This document shows, piece by piece, positions 12,818 through 24,200 of a DNA stretch of 64,000 bases (within the stretch, counting starts at the first letter, position 1; each line of letters begins with the position of its first letter). The position numbers and the translations under genes are program-made. The notes beneath the pieces are model-generated. The model was not told where the DNA came from and made no database searches. It saw only the letters and a list, made by a program, of their open reading frames with translations. The DNA comes from Alligator mississippiensis (lineage: Eukaryota; Chordata; Crocodylia; Alligatoridae), in NCBI RefSeq assembly GCF_030867095.1, contig NC_081827.1:48896501-48960500 (forward strand), read 5' to 3'.

Positions 12818-13750
12818 ATTTTGTGTTTCTGTAAGTTTTTCAAAGAAACTGAGGCACAGAGGGGTTTAGTAACTAAGCCTAAGCCATGCAAAAGAAGAGT
12901 TCAGGAGTCCTAACTTCCCATCTCTTGGGTGGCATGGCAGACAAGTAGAGCTTACATAGCCTAAGTGAAATACTGCCTAGTGCATGAGGGTTGTGACACA
13001 GGCACTGTTGGGCACAGAATTGAGAAAGAAAGCCTGGTACCATCTATTCCAGCTATTCTGTACTGGCACCTCAACCGAACTAACAAGCACAATCTGAATT
13101 ATCCCTTGGGCTGGGGCTAAATTCAGGGGGGTATAGATGTAACATAAAGCCACTTCTCCCTGTTCCTTCACTCATTTACTTAATTAGGCCCAGGCAAGAA
13201 AGGAAAAATGGAGAATCTAACCTGGTGTCTCTAACAGAGCATACAACTCAGAGCTGCAATAGCAGTGTAATAATAATACACTATATGTGCAAAAGAAAAG
13301 TTTCATGGTCCGAATTCCTACAAGCCATTTTCTCAGGAAAAGAGCCGTATTTCATACCATGTGTGACATGATTCCTGAGTTTGCTAACTGTCTGCCTGTA
13401 TTTTCATTGTGGGTGTATGAAAAATAGTACAATTTATCTTATTTTGGTTGTAAATATTTCTCCCTCTAGGAGAAACTTGCCAAAGTTTTGGCTTTTCTGG
13501 GAAGAGTTTTGGTAACATAAAAATTGTTGAGATAGGCACCTCATTGACACACTGCTAATTAAAGACTGAGGTCAAGAGTTCACAGGTACGAGAAATCCTG
13601 ATGATGGCAGTCAGAAATCCATGGTGCCCTTCAAGATCAATCGGCTTGAAGCAGGAAGGCTGCACAGCAGCTGCACTGTGCTGCAGATAAATGTTAAAAA
13701 GCAGGATACTTTACATTTGTCTCATTGGTTTGCTGTTTTGATATATAGGG

Positions 13751-13788
13751 AAATACCTGGGTCCATATACTTACGGACCCAGGTATTT
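13751..13788. repeat. Perfect 14-bp inverted repeat (hairpin)
   Basis: Arms aaatacctgggtcc (13751-13764) and ggacccaggtattt (13775-13788) are exact reverse complements separated by 10 bp. No poly(T) tract or terminal duplication marks it as a transposon or terminator. Confidence 0.8.
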
Positions 13789-14639
13789 GAGGTTGTCCAT
13801 CAAGAACAATTCAGGAGAAGGAAATTAAATCATTCTGCAAGGGTTTTGAAAATATTTACCCTATATTTATTCATGAAGAACTGCCACTTGTCCCCAGAAA
13901 GACCTTTTAATTTCTGAAAAATATTTCTGAAACTATTTCAGATCATGCCCCAAGTTGTGAGTTTTTATCTAAAATATGGAGCTGATTCTTCTTTAGGGAA
14001 GTCTTCCATTTTTGGAAGCACAGGCTAGTAGGAGATACCAGTCTGCAGCCATCTGAATTCTTTGTAGCCATGCAAATGTCTTGGAACTGCTTATTTAGAA
14101 AATTCTGCTAGAATAACAAGGGCAGAGCTTTACTGCATGTGTCAGCACAAGAAAGGAATCGGAGCCCTTGGCCTGGTATATTAAAAGTTACTTGGACAGT
14201 TAGCTTCCATCCAGAGCAGTAACCCTGGCTTCTTTCCTGCAATTAGCAGCAGACAGATATTTCTGTAGCTCATTCTTGTCCATTCACTGCTCTGACATAC
14301 TGAAAGGGTTTGTTTTTTTCATTTCCTTTGACTGTCAGATGAAAATTAGTCAGCATACTAATAGATTCACCTGTACTGTTAATACCCACCCACCCCCAAA
14401 TAAAAACTTGAAAAGATTGAACCGCTCTAAACAGGCTTTCAGAACTGTTTAAAGCTAAATAAAGGTAAAAATTGTTCCCATTAAAAAAAAATTAAAAAAT
14501 CAACCACTTCCCCAACCCAACCAGTGTGATGTCAGGTATTCCTTGTCAGTATTGGCAACATTTTCAAGTATGACAGAGGTGTGTACGTCCAATATTCAGA
14601 CACAACTGGCTAAATGTCTTCTGATGTCCTGACAGCAAC

Positions 14640-16270
14640 AAGCTATTTGTCAATGACTCCTTGGAGAAGCTGGATGTTTTCAACTTAGCAGGGCTGGATG
14701 GGATGTATTCCGGGGTATGGAAGGAATTGGCTGAGGTAATTTCAGAGCCATTGGAGGTCACGCAAAGGGCAAACATAGTGCCCATCTTTAAGAAAGGAAA
14801 GGAGGATTCCAAGAATTACAGACCAGTCACTCTGGAAAGATCATGGAGCAGGTCTTCAAGGAATCTATTTCAAAGTACCTAGAGGAGAACAAGGTGATCA
14901 GGCACAGCGACTCACCCAGCATAAATTCACTAAGAGCAAGTCAAGCCTGATCAACCTGATTTCCTTCTATGATAAGGTGACATGCTCTGTGGATGGTGGA
15001 AGAGCAGTGGATGTGATATATTTTGACATAAAGCTTTTGACACCATCTCTTATGGCATTCTTATTAATAAGCTATAGAAATCCAGACTAGAAGAAAGTAG
15101 TGTAAGGTAGATACATAATTGGTTAGATGTTTGTACTTGTGTTCAGTAAATAGTCATCAGTGGCACAATGAGAGCGGGGGGGTCCTCCAGAGGTCTATTG
15201 TTTGTCAAGAAGATAAATGATTTGGACAACTGGATTGAGTACACACATAGCCAATTTGTGGACAAAACCAAGTTGGGTGGAGGGCAAGGCTAGAATCCAG
15301 AATGACCCGGTTAGACTGGAGAAATGGTCCCAAATCAGTCAGATGAAAATCAACAAGGACAAGTGTCAAGTCCTGAACTTGCAATGGAATAATTAGCCAA
15401 ACAAATACAGACTGGGGAATGATTGACTAGGTTGCAGTACTGCAGAGAAGGACCTGGGGTTACAGTAGACCATAAGATGAATATGTGCCAACAAGTACGT
15501 CACTGAATGGCTTTTAGGCGATGCTGACTGTACAGTAGCTCGTTACTACTGCGCAGTAGCATTGCATCACGCTTCATGCCACGTGGCGCTACTGTGCAGT
15601 AATGAGCTCCTGCACAGTCAGTGTCTCATGTAGTCACAGCCACTGGGCTGTATTAACAAGAATGTCTCTTGCAAATCAAGGGAAGTGATTTTCCTGTTTT
15701 ATTTAGCACTGGTGAGGCCTCACCTGGCATATTTTGTCCAGTTTTGGATCCCACTCTTCAAGAAAGATGTGGATGGATTGGAAAGAGTCCAACAGAGAGC
15801 AACAAAAATTATTTGTGGCCTGGGAAGCACAACTTATGAGGAAAGTTTGCAAGAACTAAGGTTATTTAGTCTGGTGATGAGAAGACTGGGAGGGTGATTA
15901 TATACCTGATGGGTGATTATACAGAGGATGAAGATAACTTTTCTCTGTGGCAGTAGGAGCAGGCAAGATGACTAAGATGACTAGGATGGAGATAACCATT
16001 CTCTGTGACAAGACTAGGAGCAATGGACTCAAACTGCAGCAGAGGAAATTTAGGTTGGAGATTAGAAAGAACTTTCTGACTATGAAGGCAGTCAGGCATT
16101 GGAACAGGCTACCCAGAGACATCGTGGACTCTCCGCCCCTGAACATTTTCTAGAGAAAGTTAAGCCAGAAGCTTGGCTGGATGGTTTAGTCAGGGATGAT
16201 CCTTTACTGAGCAGGAGGCTGGTCTAGATGACCTCATGTAGCACCTTCCAGCCCTGCTGCACTATGATCC
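14640..16270 (+). mobile_element. CR1-type LINE, decayed, 3' part of ORF2 and 3' end
   Basis: Translated pieces match the CR1 reverse transcriptase: GLDGMYSGVWKELAEVISEP near 14690-14750 and IFKKGKEDSKNYRPVTL near 14785-14835. Later pieces include LARPHLAYFVQFWIPLFKKD-like sequence near 15700-15765. The 3' part (gaggcctcacctgg...gtctagatgacctc...ctatgatcc) is the typical CR1 tail. The frame is broken by many indels and stops. A hairpin-rich foreign segment lies at about 15495-15640, and a short internal duplication near 15898-16010 repeats the gtgattatac/agataac stretch. It is not autonomous. Confidence 0.85.
15495..15640. mobile_element. Hairpin-forming insertion within the CR1
   Basis: CR1 homology is interrupted here. 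The segment is a large imperfect inverted repeat: arms gctgactgtacagtagctcg...gcgcagtagc (about 15523-15560) and gctactgtgcag...cctgcacagtcagtg (about 15588-15624), around a central gccacgtggc palindrome. It is MITE-like, but I could not fix its ends or a target duplication. Confidence 0.5.
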
Positions 16271-16399
16271 TCATTGCAGCCCTAGTTGATACTAAGCCCT
16301 GGCAGAAGTCTCGCACCTGGCATTCCCTTGCTTGTGTCATCTGCCAATTTTCAAGCATGCTGCTCAGCTCAGGTTGAAAAAAAAGGAAAATTGCTAGAA

Positions 16400-16560
16400 G
16401 GAAGTGTAGTAGCCCACTTGTTACAGTATCCACCTGTGAAGTGGAAGACCCAGGATCAACTTTCTTCTCTGCTAGAGCTGGACTAGATCTGCTGCCTACC
16501 AGACGAGTGTCCTAACCATTGGGCTGTTGTGTATTCTGGATCACTCCCTTCCTGGGTATG
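16400..16560 (+). repeat. tRNA-derived SINE fragment
   Basis: A tRNA-like head: gtagcccacttgttacagta followed by cacctgtgaagtggaagacc (an anticodon-arm-like order), then a B-box-like ggatcaact at 16452-16460. The tail ctggactagatctgctgc...ttcctgg resembles the copy near 463-600. Borders are approximate. Confidence 0.5.
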
Positions 16561-16964
16561 AGTTTACAGCATGTACTCGTGCAGCTTCCTTACTGGGTTG
16601 CTCAGTGCGAACCACTCATTCTCACTGTCAAGTGGATGAATCCACCCAGGCTTTCTTCTCTCTTCTTTTCAATTGTATCCTCACAGAGGAAGTCTGTTCC
16701 CTTTGGCAGGCAAAGATCTGGAAGATTCAACATCAGTTGCAGCACAGATGAAGATCCACTGTGGAGCCACAAAACAGGAAGCTACCCTGTATGTCATCGT
16801 TGCTGCATCTGGGAAAACTAATGAAGTTCTGTTAAGAGAGCTGAGATTCTCTACATTACAAGGTTTCTTTCCTTATCAGTTACTGTCAAAGTGTTAATCT
16901 TTAAATATTGTGGGTGATATTCTCAAGGCTAACTAAGGGAGCTCAGAATGATGGGGGACAGGGG

Positions 16965-17027
16965 CAGAGGTTGGAGTAGATGACCTCTGGAGGTCCCTTC
17001 TAACCCTACTTCTCTACGATTCTGTTA
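16965..17027 (+). mobile_element. CR1 3' end fragment
   Basis: The short stretch ggttggagtagatgacctctggaggtcccttctaaccctacttctctacgattctg is the conserved CR1 3' terminus. The 5' part is missing. Confidence 0.75.
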
Positions 17028-17029
17028 GT

Positions 17030-20000
17030 GGGGCTTGAGGGGTAGGTCCTACAGTTACCTTTAGGAACCCAGTGCATGCCATTTTGCTATGCATCTGCAG
17101 TCCTAGCAGAACTTCTCAGTGCCCAAAAACTGTGAGCATGACAATGTGTATTAATATCCCTGCCACTTCATTGTGGCGGAGGTCTGTTTGGTCATGGCAC
17201 AGTCCCCGCAGCCCAGGGATGCGGATGCTTTCCAGCCCCTGCCGGGCAGGCAATTCTGGGCGTGGGAATTCCTAGGGTGCACATCTTTAAGTGCAGAACA
17301 AGGAACTCCATGGGCTTCCCTTGCTCCCTAGCATGAAACACATGCCCTGGATTAACCTGCAAGGGTGTGTGTCTGCAAGTACAGAGCATGGGACCCTGTA
17401 AGGTTCCCTTCCCCCTGCAGGGAATTCTGGGACATGCATTTCACACTGCATAGCAAGGGAACCCTACGTGGTTCCTCTGGTTGGGACCAGGCACCTGGGG
17501 CCATTGTCCTGAACAACTGGAGGCCCATGAGAGGCAGGGGTTCGAGCTTGTGAGACAACAGCCCTGGATGACATCTAGACCTGGCAATTGGATCAGCTGT
17601 GCTGGAGCAGATTCCGACATAGCTAATCTCTCAAAATAACGTCTGTTTGTACCCCTATTCCTACACTTGGTGATCTGGGGTGGCTTGTCTGTGGTTAACA
17701 CCTGGTCAACCTAAAACATCCAGCAGTAAGAGTATAGGACACCATCTACCCCAAAGGCATGGCTGTCAGAGCTCAACGTGTACATTCAAAACCTTCAAGA
17801 GCCCTGATGAAGAGGACTGGACAATCTTGATACTTGGGACTCTTTTTCTTCATTTATTTCTCAGTTTATCATGATTTCATGTCTAATGTACAATAAAACA
17901 ACTATAAAAAGATGCTTTCACTTAACAGCTTAACATGTTGTTTAAGAAAAAATACCCATAAATAATTTTAGGGGAGAAAAAAAAATGTTAAGTCTCTAAC
18001 ATCTTATTGAATTAAAATTCAGTTAAGTCAATATTAGAATTTTGTAATTTCTAGAATGATGATCTCTACATGAAACCAGATGTAAAAAAAACAGTTCTCT
18101 CTCATAATGATAGGATGCAGGTTGCTTCTGAGGTTAGCCAGCTTAATTTTACCAAAAAAAAAAATATTAGAGGCACAAAAAGTCTAACGCAAGAGACTCT
18201 GCCCTAAGCAAAAGAAGTTCCTTTTGGTGAAATGAGTAGCCTTTAATTTTTTTTAAAAGCTAGGTTTTGGATAATATCCATAATTCATTACCTGTTGTGA
18301 AGGATGCAAATCATAAATTATTATTTTTAAAAGAACTGCGTAAATAATTTTTTGGGATATCCTGAAAAGTCTCATTAGGTCAAGAGAAAATCAAAATTTT
18401 ATACAGAATTTAAAAATACTTGTTAGGCTAACTGGGTTATTACTGCTAATAATGGATAAAAACATTTTATTTGTCCTTCTATGATACAATTCACTTGCAT
18501 CTAATCACCTCACAAGCGTGCGTGCCTGTAGGTGTGTGCACATCACATTGATGGTAGTTCTAACTTCCTGATCTCAAATCCCGTTGCAGGTTTTAATTTG
18601 CTCAGAGTGCTGAGCTGGTTTGGAGTAAACACCATAAAAACCTTGCATTAAAGTGATTTAAAGATTCTATGTTCATCCAAAAAACAGCAAAACAAAAAAG
18701 CCATATATGGGTAGAACTCAGGTACTTCTATGTACTTATCGTTACTTCCAGAAGAAGGCATCCCACGATGAGTGAAACTGTACAGTAGCTACTTCTTTTT
18801 ATATACATGCACACATACACCTAGCTTTATAGATATAGTGGTCACAGCTTTTCTTGTTTTCTGCTTGCTCAATGGGTGTGTGTTTATTAGTAAAAACAAG
18901 TGCAGTGATGCCATGGTTCACTTACACTCCATAGTTGTACCTCCATTGCACACACATAGCTCAGCTTAGTGATCTTTACTGTCCCAAGGACTTTTCAGAA
19001 CATTACAATGACATATGTAAGTGGTAACAATTTGTAACTGGTGGAGACCCCTCCCCTCCCCCCCCCCCCCAATTTTATTCTGGACCTCTTAATTGCCTTT
19101 TTATGAAATAATACAATACTTTTTTTTCTAGATGTACTTGGGTATTGTAGTCATGTGCACAATACACTGTAACAGTGATGTAAGATCCAAGTATCAATGT
19201 GTTCTAGAAAAAATAAATGGTTGCATTCTCAGACATTCCACAGCACTAGTAATAGCACATATGCAGCACAGTACATTGCTTTATGCAGCTCTATTCCGAC
19301 TTTTTCCCTGCAATCCCAAGCCATTTTGCAATTAAATGTAATTAGACAAACATGGACTGCAACACCTTTCAATATTCCAGCATGTCACTGTGCGAATACT
19401 ATCCCTGGAGTATAAATCTATCTGGAACAGTAAAAAATAGACTGTTTTTGGGTGCCATTATGAGGGGGAATGTTCTGCTTAATGTAATATTACAATTGGA
19501 GAATCTCAAATGATAAAAGGAACATAAACATGACATTCTCCAAAAGCTGACATGCAGTTCCACGATGCTGTTCATTTGAGAATTCCCACTGAGTTTTATA
19601 TCACACATACAATGGGCAAATGCTGCCAACTCTTGAGTGGATGTCATGCAATTTTGATAACGGAGTTCAAGAAGTCTCTGCCTCTTCTTGGTAGATAAGT
19701 CAAGATCCAGCACTCCACTGGGCACTAGGCTGAAGGCCTGTCTAATGCACAATTCCCTGTGCATTTATGGACAGTTGCAGGATTCCTTGCTAATAAGCTG
19801 CCTTCTGACACTGTTTTGGCTGGAGAAGAATGCTGCTCCTCTCTGGACCAGAATAAAGGAGAGCTGCAGTGTGGCTTGCCCCATGCAAAATGGCACAAGG
19901 ATCCTCTCTCTTGCTGCTACATTATTATCATTTAAAAGGACAGAGTTAAAAATGAAGTAATTTATTTAAGGCTCTCAAAACCCAAGGGCTGGTGACAAAA

Positions 20001-20884
20001 CTCCACCTTTAATATTGATTGAATTGGTAAAATACTAAGTTTACTAATTTGTTCATAGCTTCTGGCATAGATATTGTTACAATGTCTATGTTTAATAGAG
20101 CATAGAGAAAAGACATAGGACTCTCCTTTCATACTTGCAAGGTATCTTAAACCATCAATGAGATAGTTTAAAGTGGGAGCAGAACTGTGGAAAATAACCC
20201 TGGTCACACCCTGTTCACTCTTCCTTTCAGCATCCACTCTCTGCCCCTGTGTGTGACAAGATACTGGGCAAGACGGACCTACCACTTGACCCAGTAAATA
20301 GCAGCTCTTACATTCTTATGTTTAATAACAATAAAAACTTGGACAGAAACTCCCTCAAAAGCCTGTTTCTCCACAGTGGAATGATCGACCATTACAATGA
20401 ATTTGTAATAAATTGTATTTGTAATGAATTTCTCAGTAATCTTCCACCATTTTATGTGGGATGTCCTGAAGCCTCCTAGTGACACAAAAAGCTTTTAAAA
20501 TTCCTGACTTCATGGACAAAAAAATAAAGTGTGAAAACCGGACTAAAGACAACTGCCATAGGAAAAATCCATGATTGGTAAAATCCAGCCTTGTGCACAA
20601 ATGCAGCACACCAGTCAAACTCTATAATGAGAGCTTAAGCATGGTTTCGGGATACATAAGCCTTGTGTGGATTAGACTGCATGCACAGGGCTGAGTTTCA
20701 TAGTAATTAAACTCTGTAGGAGAAGAAAATAATAGTCCTGCTTTTACAAAGTCAAGTCATTAGAGCTACTTCATTATTTGAACAGAAAGTCAAGCTGTGT
20801 TTGGGCTGAAATAAATGCATCACAGACTTCCAAGGCACAGGGGATATCATTAGGGGCTTGAAGAAGTAGCAAAGACGACGACAA
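17030..20884. other. Intergenic between CR1 tail and ST7 3' end
   Basis: Low-complexity and AT-rich stretches (17.9-18.5 kb), a C-run near 19060-19070, and an unexplained 121-codon open frame on the - strand at 19399-19764. No splice-supported exon, and no ST7 sequence beyond the polyadenylation signal, was recognised. Confidence 0.5.
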
Positions 20885-21127
20885 TGCTGCAATACACAAA
20901 AGTTTATTTTTAAGATTTTTTTTTCTTTTCTGAAGGCAAAATATAATAGAACCTAACATCAATGTTGTTTGTACAACAAAACAGTTTTTTTTTATATGAG
21001 AACAGACAATCCATGAAGAGTTTTGAAGTCTTAGAACTGCTTCCCTTTTTTTATCATGCTTTCTTGTGGTCAACAAAAAAGTTGGCACAGAAGATGCTGT
21101 GGCAGTCGAACAGGGTTGGGTATTCCT
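20885..21127 (-). other. ST7: ST7 3' UTR
   Basis: Non-coding sequence between the ST7 stop codon (21130-21128) and the polyadenylation signal at 20908-20903. It is about 240 nt and ends near a gcattg cleavage-like context. A compact 3' UTR of this size fits a canonical AATAAA reached soon after the stop. Confidence 0.7.
20903..20908 (-). terminator. ST7: ST7 polyadenylation signal AATAAA
   Basis: Reads AAAAATAAACTTTTGTG on the - strand, about 220 nt after the stop codon, followed by the TG/GT-rich cattgtcgtcgtctttg. Position and context make it the likely ST7 mRNA end. Confidence 0.7.
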
Positions 21128-21223
21128 TCAGATCCTCGTCAGCTGGTGCCAGAGGCTGGAGGGCAGAATACTTTCTACTTTCTCCATCACAAAATTTAAA
21201 GGGGCAAAGAGAGTGCTGAGAAA
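21128..21223 (-). CDS. ST7: ST7 terminal coding exon
   Basis: The last coding exon of ST7 (suppression of tumorigenicity 7), a conserved multi-pass membrane protein whose biochemical role is not settled. The acceptor is gttgcag at 21230-21224, phase 0. The 31 codons begin FLSTLFAPLNFVMEKVE and end SLWHQLTRI, followed by TGA at 21130-21128. This agrees with the C terminus of one major vertebrate ST7 isoform. It joins in frame to the exon at 26917-27056, which ends GVFAKA. Vertebrate ST7 also has another C terminus from an alternative last exon; I did not find that exon in the window. Confidence 0.95.
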   Translation of the reverse strand, partial: FLSTLFAPLNFVMEKVESILPSSLWHQLTRI

Positions 21224-24200
21224 CTGCAACGAAATCAGATGTGCATGTAAATCAAAACAAAAGGAGGTAATACATATAAAACTTCTGCAATTCAGTTGTA
21301 ATAGACCTTCATCCTACTTCTATAAAGTCCTACATGATGATACTAATTAAACACATGGTGCAAAAAGCCTTTCTGCCAAATGCTACCTTTGGGTTTTAAA
21401 TGTGTATTCCTGGAGTCTGTTATAATGCAAGCAAGAATTACATTTTTCATACGTATCACTATCTGTTCAATATACAAAGGCACACCTGCAGACCCATGCT
21501 CAGATAAGCCACTGCAGATTTTACCTAAAACTCACTGAAGTCAACAGTCTCTCTCATGTGGGCAAAGCCAGGCAGACATAGCTAACTAAATACCAGAAGA
21601 GTGATTACAAAGAGGATGGAGATGGGCTTTTTTCTGGGACTGTAGGGGACAAGACTAGGAGCAATGAATCAGCAGGGGAAATTTAGGCTGAAGATTAGAA
21701 GGAACTTTCTGACTATGAAGGTGGAACTGTGTAGGTTTTCAGGAGCAGGTTAGGTAGACAATTGCCTGGAATGGTGTAGTCAGGGTTGCTCCTGCTTTGA
21801 GCAGGCGTGACCTTGTGCAGCCCCCTCCATCCCTATTTTCCTATGATCCAATGAACTATGGGCACAAAACTGTTCAGAATAGGACTTGGATTACTTGAAT
21901 ATCATCTAAGCATCTCCCCGTTGTTTTTCTGAGAATTTATTCTAACCTGCCCTTATCCAGATAACAAACTAATACTTTGAAAGACATATTGATGTACAGT
22001 ATTAGTCCTTCATAGACTTCTATCCCAGTTCCATTTTATCACAGAAAAAACCCTGTAAGCAGGTGAGAATACCTTTCAAAAATTTGACTTTTTGGGATTT
22101 GATGCTCAATATTGAAAAAGGTCACAATCTAGATACCTAAAAACTGTCGCTCCTCAAACTATTAGTTAATCTTGGAAATGCTGGCCAATGTATTTTAATT
22201 GTGCTCTATATTAACAGTGTATATTACATACAGATGTGATGGGCCTCCTATAGCTGTATGGAATAGAATATATTATGGTATACTGTACTTGTTCAGACAT
22301 ATAATACTTTAAAACATGCAAAGTCAGCCCTTTTAAGGTTAAGAACAATGTTGCTTTCAGACATATGCTGGTTGATATCGCTTTGCCAAAGAATATAGTT
22401 CTTTTATGGGATCAGCACAGCAAATATCTGCAAGCAGCTTTATTTTCAGACACTGCTGTGATGAACACAGCACCTATTAACTGTCCTCAGTACACATATG
22501 TTAAAGAGAATCTGGCGATTCATAGATTTTGTTGTGTTGTAATTCCATCCTTCTGATGAGCAATACAGCAATCCGTGTACAGCAAATTCAAATGCCAAAC
22601 AAGCTTTTGACTTACAAAAATACAATCATTCTTAATGCTGGTGAAATACATGTCACACACTTACTTAAAGTCTGTGGTACAGGAAGTATAAAACCTAGAT
22701 GTTTTGGTTGTGAGTTTACCAGATAGGTCTTTATGATTAGTTTAACTATAAACATATATACTGCATATATTTTACATGTATTAATTAATAACAGGAAGAC
22801 TTTGTCGGCATCCTGTTGTCTGTTCGCCTCTGAAAGAAAAGGAATTACCCTAGGGACAACTTGTACATTAAAGACAAATCAGTATAACACCACTTGTGAC
22901 AAGGTTCTGTCACAAACAGCTAAAAGCAAAACCCTGGTCTCATCCTGAAGGAAGCTGGCACGCTGTATGAGGTACGGCTGCAATCATCAAGTTGTGTTTA
23001 TGGATTAGGGCTGATCACATGAAATATCCAGGTTTCTGTTGCAGAGTTCCCTGCTCATATTCAAACTGTGATTCTGTCTGTTCAGATTTTACTTTCTCCT
23101 TCATAAAACATCTGAAGGAAGTGAATGCATTCACACCAACCTTGCAAAATGCAAAAATCTCATTACAGTGTATTATGTACTTTTCTAATTAAAGCTTGAT
23201 TTATGCTTTTAATTTGCATCTGAAACATCTCACACAACAAGACAAAATTAAATGCTGTAACTAGTATAAATTAAATATAATTTATATTTAAGTTAGTGAA
23301 ATTTGTGTTATTTAAATGACAGGGTTTTAAAAAATTTGCAATACTTTTGTAACTGAAGTAATTTAACATGTAGCCAGCAGCAGAAACTCAGCAAAATGTT
23401 TGTAGCTAGAGATATGATGAGGTTTTACTTCAGTTTAAAGAGTTCTGTGAAGTGAGAGAAGGCTAAAATGTGCTATTTAGACACATGGGTTGAAATCCTG
23501 GCCACAATGAATTCACTGATGAAATCCCCCAGGGCTTCAGTCAGGTCAGGATTTCACCCATGGTTTTGTGTTGTCCCAAATAAGTGATGCTTGTCACTTC
23601 TACTAGATCACAGCATACGCTGGAGTTGGAGTGAAGCTCTGAAAAGTCTCCTTTCTTTTAATTCTGTAATATTTTCTCATTCTCAGCTCCTTTTCCACTA
23701 CAGCCCATGGGGCATAAGGAATGCACTTCTCCTTAACCCTAGTGGAACTCCAACCACTGAAGTGTCAAGGCAGCCTCTTCCTTTTGGTTACTGTTTCTGA
23801 TCGGTTCCTCTCCCCTGAACTAATAAAGAACTCACTTTCCAGCCACAAACACGTAAAAGATGAAAGGCTCCTATCATCTGATGGCATTCCACTTTGAGTG
23901 GAAGTCCGGTAGCCGGAATTTAAGCTGTTGAAACAGAGCACAGTGTGTGGCCCTTGCAAAGTTGTCTGTGCTCATGTTCTCAAGCATCACTGGCAGCTGT
24001 GTAATTTGCTTTCATACCACAGTGCGGTACCCAGGAGCACTGACTCTGTGTGCTTTAAGTTTTCTTTATGTTTTTGGCCTTTCCCCTTGACTCTGACAGT
24101 ATCTCATGTGGCAATAGCGAGAGAAGCAAGACTAGCAATAAAACAAGGGTATAATTATTCATGGGAGATTTGCAGAAATGTTTTATTTTCTTTTAAAAGA

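Larger units (their letters stand above)
10110..13750. other. Intergenic, AT-rich, mostly unique
   Basis: Between the WNT2 3' region and the ST7 3' end. It contains the AATAAA at 11057-11062, which could mark a long WNT2 3' UTR, and a hAT-like segment near 12416-12817 with a G-run at about 12499-12509. No exon with supported splice sites was seen. The 11.1-12.2 kb stretch is AT-rich and featureless by eye. Confidence 0.5.

Noticed and set aside
14661..14882. Reverse-transcriptase-like peptide as a functional gene
   Set aside because: It is a clear CR1 ORF2 fragment, but the frame is lost within about 70 codons and the copy is interrupted, so it is a dead element.
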